Below are positions 42,983 through 54,995 of a stretch of DNA of 64,000 nucleotides, piece by piece. Position 1 is the first letter of the stretch. Each line of letters opens with the position of its first letter. The notes below the pieces were generated by a model that made no database searches, was not told the origin of the DNA, and was given only the letters and a program-made list of their open reading frames with translations. The position numbers and the translations under genes are program-made. The stretch comes from Vreelandella piezotolerans (GTDB taxonomy: Bacteria > Pseudomonadota > Gammaproteobacteria > Pseudomonadales > Halomonadaceae), in assembly GCF_012427705.1 (NCBI RefSeq), contig NZ_CP048602.1:3472001-3536000 (forward strand), written 5' to 3'.

Positions 42983-43683
42983 AACTGCGCTTAGAAACGG
43001 CGGCGATGGACGCCCTAACGGTGCGCTTGTTCGACGCCATCGATGAAACCAATATGGCGTGGATCATGGCCGCCGACGAGGCGCTGCGGCGCGCTTTCGA
43101 TCACGCGCTCATCGACCTGATCCCGTCATACACCACCCTGCTGGTGCATTACGACTGCCAAAAGCTCACCTTTGCCCAGGCCACGACCCTCGTACGCAGT
43201 GCCCTACGCAATTTAGCCCCTGCCGACTCCCAGCAGGGCCAGCTCCACGAAATTCCCGTATGGTACGACGAGCGCGTTGGCCCCGAATTGCCCATCGTTG
43301 CCCAGCGCGCCGGCCTCAGCGTCGAGGCGCTGATTGAGCGCCACTGCAGCCACGACTACTGCGTGTTTGCACTGGGCTTTGCCCCTGGCTACGGCTTTAT
43401 GGGCTTGGTGGATGAGGCGATTGCCGCGCCGCGTTTGAAAACGCCCCGCCGCCGTGTCGCGGCGGGCAGCGTCGGCATTGCCGACCGACAAACGGCCATC
43501 TACCCGCTGCTTTCACCGGGCGGCTGGAACATTCTGGGTAGAACCGCCGTGCCGCTGTTCGAACACGCCAAACGCGGCGAGCCGCTGCTGCGCCCGGGCG
43601 ATAAAGTGCGCTTCAAGGCGATATCCCAATCCGAATTCGAAGCGGCCGGGGGCGACACCACCCCGCTGGAGGAGCGCTCATGA
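42979..43683 (+). CDS. pxpB: 5-oxoprolinase subunit B (KipI family)
   Basis: A 234-residue PxpB subunit with a cyclophilin-like C-terminal domain. Typical segments: [15 protein letters not shown] (about 47-61), [15 protein letters not shown] (about 91-105), [17 protein letters not shown] (about 131-147) and the [20 protein letters not shown] stretch. It begins with GTG overlapping the pxpA stop and itself overlaps pxpC by 4 bp, so all three are translationally coupled. Confidence 0.95.
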   Translation: MKLRLETAAMDALTVRLFDAIDETNMAWIMAADEALRRAFDHALIDLIPSYTTLLVHYDCQKLTFAQATTLVRSALRNLAPADSQQGQLHEIPVWYDERVGPELPIVAQRAGLSVEALIERHCSHDYCVFALGFAPGYGFMGLVDEAIAAPRLKTPRRRVAAGSVGIADRQTAIYPLLSPGGWNILGRTAVPLFEHAKRGEPLLRPGDKVRFKAISQSEFEAAGGDTTPLEERS

Positions 43684-44609
43684 GCCGTCCTACCCTGACC
43701 GTCAAGCAAGCCGGACCGCTGGCACTGATTCAAGATGCGGGCCGCTTCGGCGTCGGCCACTTAGGCGTGACGCAAGGCGGTGCCGCCGACTGGATCGCCT
43801 TCCGCTGGGCCAACTGGCTTTTGGGCAACTCGCTGGAGAGCGCCGCGCTGGAAATCGTCATGGGCGGCAACCTGACGCTGGTAGCCAATAGCGACGTGCG
43901 CCTCGCCCTGGCAGGTGCCGACCTTGCCGCCACACTGGACGACCAACCGCTGGCGCCCAACGCCAGCTTTATGATGCAAGCGGGCCAAACGCTGGTCTTT
44001 CGCCAGCCGAAAAAGGGCCTACGCGCGTACCTCGCCTTCCCGGGCGGGCTGGATGCGCCAACCGTGCTGGGCAGCCAAGCCTGCACGGCAAGGGAGCAAA
44101 TCGGCGGCCTGCACGAAGATGGCAAACCGCTTAAAACCGGCGACCAGCTCACCTGGAAAGGCAGCAGCGCCACGCCGCGTCAGTTACCGCAAGGCACCCA
44201 GATCCCTCTTGAGGCAGAAGACACCGTGCTGGACATGGTGCTGGGCTCCCAGGCCGCGCACTTTGCCGGACGCAGCCTGTTTGACGCCTTCAACCAGCCA
44301 TGGACCGTGGATCAACGTGCCGACCGCATGGGTATTCGGCTCACCGGCAAAGCGCTGAACAGCCGCCTAGACGGCATCGTTTCTGAAGGGATTCCGCTAG
44401 GGGCCGTGCAGATTCCTCCCGACGGCCAGCCGATCATCCTGATGAACGACCGCCAAACCATCGGCGGCTACCCGCGCCTGGGTGCTTTGACCCCCATAGC
44501 CTGCGCCCGCCTCGCCCAGTGTTTGCCGGGTACCAAGGTGCGTTTGCAGCCGATCAGTGCGACCCATGCGCAGGCGGCGTATCGAGCGCAGTTACGGCAG
44601 TGGCAGTAG
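43680..44609 (+). CDS. pxpC: 5-oxoprolinase subunit C (biotin-dependent carboxyltransferase-like)
   Basis: A 309-residue subunit of the KipA/allophanate-hydrolase-2 fold. Visible family regions are VKQAGPLALIQDAGRFGVGHLGV (about 8-30), the LEIVMGGNLTL stretch, LAFPGGLDAPTVLGS (about 118-132), the YPRLGALTPIACARLAQCLPG region near the end, and MNDRQTIGGYP. It completes the PxpABC complex. A perfect bidirectional terminator follows 4 bp after the stop. Confidence 0.95.
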   Translation: MSRPTLTVKQAGPLALIQDAGRFGVGHLGVTQGGAADWIAFRWANWLLGNSLESAALEIVMGGNLTLVANSDVRLALAGADLAATLDDQPLAPNASFMMQAGQTLVFRQPKKGLRAYLAFPGGLDAPTVLGSQACTAREQIGGLHEDGKPLKTGDQLTWKGSSATPRQLPQGTQIPLEAEDTVLDMVLGSQAAHFAGRSLFDAFNQPWTVDQRADRMGIRLTGKALNSRLDGIVSEGIPLGAVQIPPDGQPIILMNDRQTIGGYPRLGALTPIACARLAQCLPGTKVRLQPISATHAQAAYRAQLRQWQ

Positions 44610-44613
44610 GCTG

Positions 44614-44637
44614 AAAAGCCCCTCATCAGGGGCTTTT
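44614..44637. terminator. Bidirectional terminator between pxpC and the symporter gene
   Basis: AAAAGCCCCT (44614-44623), loop CATC, AGGGGCTTTT (44628-44637). The A and T flanks allow termination in both directions between convergent operons. Confidence 0.92.
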
Positions 44638-44650
44638 AGCGCTAAGGGGC

Positions 44651-46171
44651 CTAAGGAGTCGACTGCTTGGTCGTTGAATTACTGGCAGAGCGGCGCTTGT
44701 GACCCAGCTCTTCCTCGATGGCGGCAAAAAAGGCATCGGTAGAGGCTGGATGAGGCTGGGTCGCAAGGCTAACGCCCACAAACAGCACACTCGCGACCAC
44801 AATGCCCCATACACCGGCAGGCAGGCCCAGCAGTGAATTGCCGGTGGCATACATCAGCAGCACAAAGGCGCTGGTGCCCACCACGCTGGCCAATGCTCCG
44901 GCGCCTGTTCCTCGTTTCCAATAGAAAGCACCGATCAGTGCAGGCACCATGGCCACCAAGCCCGAGGAGGCGGCCACCGATAGCACTGCAATGAGATCGA
45001 GCTGTAGCTCAGCGAAGGCGAGCGCCATGAGTGCAATGACCGGTATGACGAGCTTTCCGACTTGGAGTTGGCGCTTTTCATTCACGTTCGGCTTGAGGTT
45101 GGCGTAAACATCGCGTGAGACCATGGAGGCCAGCGTCAGCATGATCGAGTCGATGGTGGAAACGGCGGCCGCCATGATGCCGATCATCACGATCACGCCC
45201 AAGACGGGTGGCACGAACTCTGAGCCCAGTAGCGTAGGCGTGGCTAAATCGGCGCGTTCTAGACTTGGGAAAGCGGCCAAGGCGGAGAATCCCCACAGCA
45301 CAGAGACCAAGGTATAGATAAAACCGAACACCAAAAAGCCGATAAGCATGTGGCGCATGGAACGCAGCGACGAAGGCATGAACAGCCGCTGGCTGACCTG
45401 CGGGTTGGAGAGACTAAAGAAGAACCAGGGAATGGTGAGCCCTAAAAACGTCACAAAGCTGAACAGCCCCGGGCCGGGTACCGTGAGTGACTGCGGATGC
45501 TCCGTTGCCAGCGTATCGAAGAGAGCGCCGAAACCACCCAAGCCCTGGATCACTAGGAAAGCCACCAGGGTCGAGGCGACGATCATCATGATGGCCTGCA
45601 GCGAGTCGGTCCACATGACGGAACGGATACCCGCGATATAGGAGAAGAAGATGGCGATCGCGGTGGCCAGCACCACGCCGGTGGTAAATGTGATCGCGCC
45701 ATCGGTAATCCCCTGCAACAGGTAACCCACACCCGCAAGTTGAACCGCTGAGTAAGGAATCAAGAAGATACAGCTGGCAACGGACACGGCCATGGCCACA
45801 TGTTGGCTGTTATAGCGGTGGCCGAGCATCTCGCTGGGCGTGACAAAGCCAAATGCCTTGCCGACGGCCCAAAACTTGGGTCCGAAAATGGCCACGAGGG
45901 AAACACCGGCAAAATAGATGATTTCAAAGCCGAGTGCGCCAACGCCGCCCGCATAGGTCAGGCCTGCCAAGCCCACCATCATGAAAGCACTATAGGTCGT
46001 GGCACTGTAACTCAGCGCCGAGACGAAACCGTTCATTTGCCGATTGCCCAGAAAGTAACCGGACATGCTTTCCGTGTGTCCTTTCGTCGTGGGACGACGC
46101 GACAGCACCGCAATGCCGAGAGCAATCAACAGGTAAAGCGCAATGCCTCCCCAAATGAGCGTCTCAGTCAT
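44651..46171 (-). CDS. Sodium:solute symporter family (SSS) permease
   Basis: A 506-residue protein of about 13 membrane helices. ATG 46171 follows AAGGA by 8 bases; a GTG one codon upstream is less likely. SSS signatures include SALSYSATTYSAFMMVGLAG (about 51-70), the SYIAGIRSVMWTDSLQAIMM helix (about 175-194) and a VSTIDSIMLTLASMVSRDVY region (about 320-340) that carries the sodium-site serines. The tail is Ser/Thr-rich and cytoplasmic. The substrate is not evident; it is convergent with pxpABC but separated by a terminator. It overlaps the preceding small membrane gene by 8 bp. Confidence 0.9.
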   Translation of the reverse strand: MTETLIWGGIALYLLIALGIAVLSRRPTTKGHTESMSGYFLGNRQMNGFVSALSYSATTYSAFMMVGLAGLTYAGGVGALGFEIIYFAGVSLVAIFGPKFWAVGKAFGFVTPSEMLGHRYNSQHVAMAVSVASCIFLIPYSAVQLAGVGYLLQGITDGAITFTTGVVLATAIAIFFSYIAGIRSVMWTDSLQAIMMIVASTLVAFLVIQGLGGFGALFDTLATEHPQSLTVPGPGLFSFVTFLGLTIPWFFFSLSNPQVSQRLFMPSSLRSMRHMLIGFLVFGFIYTLVSVLWGFSALAAFPSLERADLATPTLLGSEFVPPVLGVIVMIGIMAAAVSTIDSIMLTLASMVSRDVYANLKPNVNEKRQLQVGKLVIPVIALMALAFAELQLDLIAVLSVAASSGLVAMVPALIGAFYWKRGTGAGALASVVGTSAFVLLMYATGNSLLGLPAGVWGIVVASVLFVGVSLATQPHPASTDAFFAAIEEELGHKRRSASNSTTKQSTP

Positions 46172-46364
46172 CACTATGTTCCTTGAAACCTTGAGTGATC
46201 AACACATTCAGGGCGATGATGACCAACCCCGCCACGGTCCAGAACAAAAAGCTGCCGTACCACCGCGACACGTCGCTCAACAGCGTGTAAGGCACTACAT
46301 AGCTCGATAAGACAACGGCCCATACGAGCCATATCCATTTACTGCGTTTCATCGTCGATCTCAT
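46164..46364 (-). CDS. Small membrane protein paired with the SSS permease
   Basis: A 66-residue protein with two hydrophobic segments (about 10-28 and 36-55) and a polar acidic end (KEHSDD). It is read into the symporter gene with an 8-bp overlap, which implies coupled translation. Short two-helix partners encoded next to SSS permeases are known in other bacteria (for instance the PanF-YhdT pair and DUF3311 proteins). The start could be ATG 46364 or ATG 46352; neither has a strong site. Confidence 0.7.
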   Translation of the reverse strand: MRSTMKRSKWIWLVWAVVLSSYVVPYTLLSDVSRWYGSFLFWTVAGLVIIALNVLITQGFKEHSDD

Positions 46365-46436
46365 GTTGTTACATCAAAGGGAAGCAAACGCTACTGTAGC
46401 AAAGCTGACGAACCAGCGATGCCTAAGTACGCATAC

Positions 46437-46462
46437 AAAAAAGGCACCCGACTGGGTGCCTT
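46437..46462 (-). terminator. Rho-independent terminator after katG
   Basis: On the minus strand AAGGCACCC, a short AGT loop, then GGGTGCCTT and a run of T residues. It lies 26 bp past the katG stop and closes its transcript. Confidence 0.9.
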
Positions 46463-46488
46463 AGAGAGTGCGACGCACGATTGTTGAC

Positions 46489-49094
<2,606 letters not shown>

Positions 49095-49565
49095 ATGCTG
49101 ACGGCTAGACGTTCCGCACATGGCTTTACCCTGCTGGAACTTTTGGTGGCCCTGGCGCTATTCGCTACGCTGGCCACCATTGCGATACCCAATTTTGCTA
49201 GGATCATTCAAGAAAACCGCGTCGTGACGACCACCAACGACTATAAAATTGCGCTGAGCTTTGCCCGTAGTGAAGCCGTGCGACGCAATCAGTCCGTCGA
49301 CTTACTCCCCGTGGCCGAAGGTTGGGATAACGGCTGGGAAGTACAGGCCGATGAGGTGGTGCTACGTCGCTGGGCGCAGGAGGTAGACGACATTACGATT
49401 GCGAATGCGCCCGAGCGTTTTACGTTCAACAGTCAAGGGCGCCTGGTGTCGGCAGCCTTTGCTTCCCAGCGCGTCTCCGTCACGCTGAATGAGATAGGGC
49501 GCTGCGTGCGTATCGAGCCGAGCGGCATTTCCCGAGTACTCACTAATCGTCAAGCCTGCGACTAA
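49095..49565 (+). CDS. fimT: GspH/FimT-family minor pseudopilin
   Basis: A 156-residue type IV pilus minor pilin. It has a type III signal: a short basic leader, then cleavage by PilD after G10 before FTLLELLVALALFATLATIAIPN, with E15 as the mature glutamate-5. The rest is a small globular domain with two cysteines near the C-terminus (RCVRIEP and QACD) that could form a disulfide. First gene of the fimT-pilV-pilW-pilX-pilY1 operon. Confidence 0.9.
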   Translation: MLTARRSAHGFTLLELLVALALFATLATIAIPNFARIIQENRVVTTTNDYKIALSFARSEAVRRNQSVDLLPVAEGWDNGWEVQADEVVLRRWAQEVDDITIANAPERFTFNSQGRLVSAAFASQRVSVTLNEIGRCVRIEPSGISRVLTNRQACD

Positions 49566-49584
49566 TTCATTAGCGAGCCACGCC

Positions 49585-49992
49585 ATGCCAACACGACAAC
49601 GGGGTATCTCACTGCTGGAGTCATTGATTGCGCTGCTGGTGCTGTCGATTGGCCTATTGGGTGTGCTTGGCTTGCAAACCCAGTCGCTGGTGCATAACCG
49701 TGCTGCCTATTTCGAGACTCAGGCCACCAACATGGCCCAGGACATGCTGGATCGCATTCGCGCCAACCGTGAGAAAGCAGCCGACTATGCGCTCACGTTA
49801 GGCGGAGAGGTCGACGGCAGCGGATTGCCCGCGACTGATCAAGCCGAGTGGGTCGCGGATGTGAGTACCATGTTCCCTGGCGGCGTAGGCGGCATCGAGA
49901 TCGACAATCGGCGTATTAGCGTCACCGTGCGATGGGAGGACGCCACGTCGCCCAACGATATTCGGCAAGTACAATTAGCGTCGGAGCTATAG
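49585..49992 (+). CDS. pilV: Type IV pilus minor pilin PilV
   Basis: A 135-residue minor pilin. Cleavage is expected after G7 before ISLLESLIALLVLSIGLLG, with E12 as glutamate-5. The region LGLQTQSLVHNRAAYFETQA and NMAQDMLDRIRANR is typical of PilV. It is 19 bp after fimT and 1 bp before pilW. It helps prime pilus assembly together with PilW, PilX and PilY1. Confidence 0.9.
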   Translation: MPTRQRGISLLESLIALLVLSIGLLGVLGLQTQSLVHNRAAYFETQATNMAQDMLDRIRANREKAADYALTLGGEVDGSGLPATDQAEWVADVSTMFPGGVGGIEIDNRRISVTVRWEDATSPNDIRQVQLASEL

Positions 49993-49993
49993 C

Positions 49994-51028
49994 GTGGGCA
50001 GAGGCAAACCTCGAACGACTCAAGCAGGCTTTACGCTGGTGGAGCTGTTAGTCGCCATGGTCATTGGGCTACTGGTCATGGCTGGGGCAACCCAACTCTT
50101 CATCTCCTCTCAGCAAAGCTACCGTTTTCAAACCGCACTGGCCGACATGCAGGACACTGGCCGCTTCGCGCTGGATACGATGGCCCGCGAGCTACGTCAG
50201 GTGGACTATAGCGGTGGCTGTGCGCTACCACAGACGACCGTCCATCTGCGCAATATGGCCGATGCCAGCAGCCTCCCCTTACCGTTGCAAGCATGGGACA
50301 CACCCAACAACCATGATTTTACGGCCAGCTTGGTCACCCCCCTCGACGAGCAGCATGTGCTCGCGTTTCGTGGCGGTCTCCTTGCCCGGACGGGGTTTAT
50401 CGATACGTCGTTGGAAATTGCCGCGATCGATAGCAGCCAACGACTCACCTTGAATCGAGAGACCGATACCGCCTTTCATCAACGATTGGTGCTGCTTCAG
50501 GGCCTGCTGAATTGCGATATTTTCTATAACACCACGAGTGACGCCCGCACCCTGCAGAAAAGCGCGGCAGCAGGCTGGCAGGGCAACGTCGACCCCAGCG
50601 AAAGCGAATGGGGAGAGGCGAGCGATATTACCTATGCTGCGGGCCAAACCGTATCGCTGAGCGCCTTGAACAGCGCCCTTTACTACATTGGCCGAGATGC
50701 CAATAACGCGAATGTGCCCTCGTTGATGCGCTTGGATGTGAGCCAAACGACGCCTCGTAATGAGGTCGTGGCCAGCCATGTGGTGGCGATGCGAACGTCC
50801 TTTCTGATCGACGGCGCCTACATACCACCCGACGAGATCGATGAGGCAGAGTGGCCCAATGTCAGGGCGGCGCGCATCACGCTCATCGTACAAAGTGACC
50901 GTCCCAATCTACGGAATGCCGACACCACGCTGGCGATCGGCAATTTTCGAGGAGACAACGCTTTCACCGGCGGCAACGGACGGATTTATCAAGCCTTCAC
51001 GACGACCATCGCTTTGAGGAATCGTTAG
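49994..51028 (+). CDS. pilW: Type IV pilus minor pilin PilW
   Basis: A 344-residue minor pilin, longer than PilV as usual. It starts with GTG (GGAG 8 bases upstream). The prepilin site is G12 before FTLVELLVAMVIGLLVMAGATQ, with E17 as glutamate-5. SQQSYRFQTALADMQDTGRFA and the cysteine pair C75/C174 region (GGCALPQ, LLNCDIF) fit the family, probably a disulfide in the globular head. Confidence 0.9.
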   Translation: MGRGKPRTTQAGFTLVELLVAMVIGLLVMAGATQLFISSQQSYRFQTALADMQDTGRFALDTMARELRQVDYSGGCALPQTTVHLRNMADASSLPLPLQAWDTPNNHDFTASLVTPLDEQHVLAFRGGLLARTGFIDTSLEIAAIDSSQRLTLNRETDTAFHQRLVLLQGLLNCDIFYNTTSDARTLQKSAAAGWQGNVDPSESEWGEASDITYAAGQTVSLSALNSALYYIGRDANNANVPSLMRLDVSQTTPRNEVVASHVVAMRTSFLIDGAYIPPDEIDEAEWPNVRAARITLIVQSDRPNLRNADTTLAIGNFRGDNAFTGGNGRIYQAFTTTIALRNR

Positions 51029-51029
51029 C

Positions 51030-51476
51030 ATGCAGAGCCACGCATTGACGCATCAGCGAGGAATGGCGCTCGTGTTGAGCCTGATTTTCCTTGCCATCGT
51101 CACCATGTTGAGCCTCTCTTCCATGCAAGGAGCGATCACTCAAGACCGTATGGCCTCGAGCCAGCGCGACTACGGTGTTGCCTTTCAAGCAGCAGAGGCC
51201 GCACTGAGCGAAGCCGAAACGCTGCTACAAAACGGCGCCCCTCCTGGCAATGGATGGCGCAACCACGACATGGCGATGGAAGAACTCACCCGTAACCCAC
51301 GCTACCGCATCCAGACGCTGGCACCGCTAGGATCACTGACCAACAACGACGGGACGGAGGCGGTCGAAATGCTTTATCGGATAGAAACTCAAGGCTTTGG
51401 CCGTGGTGAAGATACCCGTGTCACGCTCGAGGCCCTCTACGTTCGCCAGCAGCCAGTGGAGGTCATCGTGCCATGA
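51030..51476 (+). CDS. pilX: Type IV pilus minor pilin PilX
   Basis: A 148-residue minor pilin. The leader ends at G11, followed by MALVLSLIFLAIVTMLSLSS. The usual glutamate at mature position 5 is absent, which is a known feature of PilX and allows it to sit at the pilus tip. DRMASSQRDYGVAFQAAEAAL is the typical following helix. It overlaps pilY1 by 4 bp. Confidence 0.9.
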   Translation: MQSHALTHQRGMALVLSLIFLAIVTMLSLSSMQGAITQDRMASSQRDYGVAFQAAEAALSEAETLLQNGAPPGNGWRNHDMAMEELTRNPRYRIQTLAPLGSLTNNDGTEAVEMLYRIETQGFGRGEDTRVTLEALYVRQQPVEVIVP

Positions 51477-54400
51477 TACAAAGATCCGCCCTGACACTTT
51501 TTGTATGCACTGTGTTCGTAATGTTGATCGCCACGAGTGCGCCCGTGCTGGGTTTTTCTCCTCCGCCACCACCTGATTACGACCCGGATCAGGAGGTCGA
51601 TCTAGGAGACGATGATCCTGATCCAACGCCGGAGGAGCCTGATCCTGAGCCCCCCATAGGAGGCGGAGGCGATGAGCTCGTCGATGAAGATTACGACATC
51701 CCAAACGACCAAACGGGACTCTCCCCTGCTCCGTTGAACGTGGTCAGCCGTGTGCCACCTAACGTGTTATTGATTCTGGATAACTCAGAGAGTGGACAAG
51801 AAGGCCTAGATGGCCGTGTCGCCGTAGGCAACAACGCAGGCGATAGGGAGAACCTAGCCGCCTGCCAACCCAACACGTTCAATGCCTCTCAATGTCCAGC
51901 AGGTGCTCGTTCACCCCTCAGTAAATCCAGCATTATGAAGCGCGTGGGACGTGATCTCATTGAGCGATACCGAGGCGAATTAAATCTTGGGTTGATGGCA
52001 TACCAGCAGAACCCCGCCTCGCTCACCCGAGACGCGGCTTTTAGCGGCAATACAGTCGTCTGGCGCTTAACAGAACGTGCTTTGGCCGCACGGTACTCCA
52101 GCAACGCTAACCCAAGCTGGTACGACCCAAGCTTCGACGGAGCCTGGAACGCTAGCACCAAACGTTACAGAGCACGGCTCCCGAACACCGACATCTACAC
52201 GTTTTTCAATGTTGGTGTACCTGGCTACATGTTTGAGGAAAACTTCACGTCTGGCTTACCACGCAATGACGTCACTGAGTACTGGCGTCGGATATCCAAC
52301 CCAACCACCACATCCGATCAGCTTTCAGAACGCTTTCGTGGACTGACCACAGGTTTTTCAAGCTCTCCAGCTATTGGCGATGGTGTCTCTTACAGCAACC
52401 CGGTTCGCTCAAATTTTACGCTGCCGCTGGTGGACAGTCTTCGCCAACGGGGCATACCAAACTGGGGGGCGCACACAGCCTCCATACAACTCAACCAATG
52501 GGAGTGGCGGACGACATCATCACCGGGACTAGGCTATCTGCATGTTCCCATTGGAGGGCTCAATAACGATGGCACGGTAAACAGTGCCCATTGGAGTGCC
52601 ATCGAGACAAAACTGGGTGCCCAGCGCCATGAGTGGAACGGTAGCGGTAACCCCATGACGGATCCTTCTTGGCCACTGCTGGCGACAGGTTTGACCCCTA
52701 TCGAAGGCACGATGTATACCGCCCGCGACTACTTTTTGAACACGAGCAGCAGCGCGTTCGGCCCCAATCAGGGACGCCGTGCGGGTATAGCGATTCCCAA
52801 CATCAATAACCCCGATGCGCAGCAGTGCTTAGTGAATGCCAATATTTGGCTAACCGATGGTTTGCCGTCGGTAGACCGCTTCGGCAACTCACTAGGCAAC
52901 AATGTTAGCGGCGCTTTAGCCAGCGCCGAAGCGGCCATTAAACGGCTATACGACGATACCAATGCACAGCTGCCTAACCCGGTAAGAACCTATGTGGTGG
53001 GCTTTAACCTACCGCCGGATATCGCCAATTTACCCAACGTCTCCGACGACCCACTCGGCGATCTTGCCCGCGCAGGGGGTACCGATCGCGCGTACTTTGC
53101 CAACGATGAAGCCTCGTTGAACCAGGTCATGCAGCAGGTGCTGGGCAATATCATCGCCGCCTCTCAGTCCAATACCTCCGCGGCGGTCAATGGCGACGAA
53201 TTTGGTCTTGAAGATGGCAACTTGCTCTATACCGCAGGCTTTCGCAGTGACGATTGGTCAGGGCGTTTAGCCGCTTCGGTGATCCAAGCCGATGGTACTC
53301 GTAGCGAACGCTGGAATGCTGAAACCGAGCTCGCCGAGCAAGCAGGCAATCGGCGGTTATTGACCTATCGACGGCTGGAGAGCGGTGCCCGGAGCGGCGT
53401 TATACTAAGTGCCGACAACAGCGGCTTAACCAGTACCGAAGTGCGCTGGCTACAGGGCGAAGACGTGCAGGGGCTGCGGCCACGCCAATCGCTGCTGGGC
53501 GATATCATCAACGCCAACCCGGTGTTCTTAAAGGGGACTGATGAGCGTATGCCGCTCCTGCTGGTGGCCGCCAACGACGGCATGCTGCACGGCTTTAACG
53601 CGGAGACCGGTCGGGAACTGTTTGGCTTTTTACCCGCTGAGTTGACCCAAGGCGAGGCGCCCGCCATTCGCTCATTGATGCAGCCTGACTATAGCCATCG
53701 CTACTTCATGGATGGCACACCTGCTGTGCGGGAAGTGAACATCTCTGGTGGCCCGACTGCCGCGGCCGTCGGCACCATGGGCGCGGGTGGGCGGACGGTG
53801 TTTGCACTCGATGTGAGCAACCCCAGCAACATGAGCGCTGCTGACGTGCTTTGGGAGTTTCGCCATCCCGAGTTGGGCACGGGGGTTTCTCAACCCACGA
53901 TCACGCAACTGACCGACGGCACCTGGGCCGCCATTTTTGGTAACGGCTATAACAGCATGGGCTACCAAGCGTCACTTTTCGTAGTGAACCTTGCTACCGG
54001 TGAGTTGATCAAGCAAATAAAGACAGGCGTAGGCAACACGGATACTCCCAACGGATTGGCCACCCCCACCGTCACTGCTTGGCCGAGCTATAACGGCGCA
54101 CGCTTTGCCTACGCGGGCGACTTGGCAGGCAATATGTGGCGCTTCTCGTTAACCGGCAGTGGCACCGTTAACCAGCTATATCAAGGCAGCGCTAGCCAGC
54201 CCATCACATCAGCCCCCGCCGTCACGCTGAGCAGCGGCTCGCCGGATACGCTAGTGGTCTCCTTCGGCACCGGCAGCTATTTCCGCAACGGCGACATTGG
54301 TGACGCTTCGATACAGCAGCTCATTGGCCTGCGAGACCAAGTGAGTCGCAGCGCGACCATTACTCAAAGCGATCTACTGCTTCAACGCATTACGGGTGAA

Positions 54401-54904
54401 AACTCACAGAGTGGCTTTAACCGCCGCGCCAGCACCAACTTCGCCCCTGACAGTAACGACGTGGGATGGCGCTTGGAGCTACCTGCTGGAGAGCGCGTGA
54501 TCACCGCCCCGTCGATCTCAACCAGCCTCCCACGGCGGGTGCGCTTCTCGACGCTGCTTCCCGATGAATCCGACCCCTGCGGCGGTGGGCGCAGCGGGTT
54601 CTTCATGTCGCTACTGGCCGATACCGGCGGCAGTGGCGGTTCGACCGCTTTCGACTTCAACGGTGACGGACGGCCAGACAGCGACGCCACCATCAACGGT
54701 GACGCCATCACCGGCTTGCAAGCGGGCACCGGCGAGCGCTTGGTGAGCGTGAATGACGGGGAGATCGAACGTCTCTTCGTGGGCAATCCAGAGGATACGA
54801 ACGCTTCACCGAATGGCGATGGCTCCATCACGATTGGTTTTAGCGATGATCACTTGGGGCGTCGCTCCTGGCGGCAAGTGACCGGCGAAGAGAGCGATAC
54901 ATAG
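51473..54904 (+). CDS. pilY1: PilY1-type pilus tip adhesin/assembly factor
   Basis: An 1143-residue exported protein. Order: signal peptide (about 1-27), an acidic Pro/Asp-rich linker with D-P repeats (about 29-80), a von Willebrand A-like domain starting VPPNVLLILDNSES with the D103-x-S105-x-S107 metal site, then the PilY1 C-terminal beta-propeller from about 660 (NANPVFLKGTDERMPLLLVA, DGMLHGFNAETGRELFGF). A DFNGDGRPDSD segment near 1060 looks like a calcium-binding loop. It promotes pilus extension and surface adhesion or sensing. It is the last gene of the operon; no pilE gene follows. Confidence 0.9.
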   Translation: MIQRSALTLFVCTVFVMLIATSAPVLGFSPPPPPDYDPDQEVDLGDDDPDPTPEEPDPEPPIGGGGDELVDEDYDIPNDQTGLSPAPLNVVSRVPPNVLLILDNSESGQEGLDGRVAVGNNAGDRENLAACQPNTFNASQCPAGARSPLSKSSIMKRVGRDLIERYRGELNLGLMAYQQNPASLTRDAAFSGNTVVWRLTERALAARYSSNANPSWYDPSFDGAWNASTKRYRARLPNTDIYTFFNVGVPGYMFEENFTSGLPRNDVTEYWRRISNPTTTSDQLSERFRGLTTGFSSSPAIGDGVSYSNPVRSNFTLPLVDSLRQRGIPNWGAHTASIQLNQWEWRTTSSPGLGYLHVPIGGLNNDGTVNSAHWSAIETKLGAQRHEWNGSGNPMTDPSWPLLATGLTPIEGTMYTARDYFLNTSSSAFGPNQGRRAGIAIPNINNPDAQQCLVNANIWLTDGLPSVDRFGNSLGNNVSGALASAEAAIKRLYDDTNAQLPNPVRTYVVGFNLPPDIANLPNVSDDPLGDLARAGGTDRAYFANDEASLNQVMQQVLGNIIAASQSNTSAAVNGDEFGLEDGNLLYTAGFRSDDWSGRLAASVIQADGTRSERWNAETELAEQAGNRRLLTYRRLESGARSGVILSADNSGLTSTEVRWLQGEDVQGLRPRQSLLGDIINANPVFLKGTDERMPLLLVAANDGMLHGFNAETGRELFGFLPAELTQGEAPAIRSLMQPDYSHRYFMDGTPAVREVNISGGPTAAAVGTMGAGGRTVFALDVSNPSNMSAADVLWEFRHPELGTGVSQPTITQLTDGTWAAIFGNGYNSMGYQASLFVVNLATGELIKQIKTGVGNTDTPNGLATPTVTAWPSYNGARFAYAGDLAGNMWRFSLTGSGTVNQLYQGSASQPITSAPAVTLSSGSPDTLVVSFGTGSYFRNGDIGDASIQQLIGLRDQVSRSATITQSDLLLQRITGENSQSGFNRRASTNFAPDSNDVGWRLELPAGERVITAPSISTSLPRRVRFSTLLPDESDPCGGGRSGFFMSLLADTGGSGGSTAFDFNGDGRPDSDATINGDAITGLQAGTGERLVSVNDGEIERLFVGNPEDTNASPNGDGSITIGFSDDHLGRRSWRQVTGEESDT

Positions 54905-54908
54905 ACGA

Positions 54909-54940
54909 AAAAAAAACCGGGGGAGCCATTGGCTCCCCCG
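54909..54940 (-). terminator. Rho-independent terminator for pntAB
   Basis: On the minus strand CGGGGGAGCC, a 3-base loop, GGCTCCCCCG and then a run of nine T residues (+ strand A-run 54908-54916). The same stem can also end the convergent pilY1 transcript, though without a T-tract in that direction. Confidence 0.92.
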
Positions 54941-54995
54941 ACGAACGACGAGCAACTGCTCAATCGTCGAGTCCTACACGTCCGTACTTACAGGC

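Noticed and set aside
44651..46364. The sodium symporter as the 5-oxoproline transporter
   Set aside because: It is on the opposite strand from pxpABC and separated by a strong bidirectional terminator, so context gives no real support.
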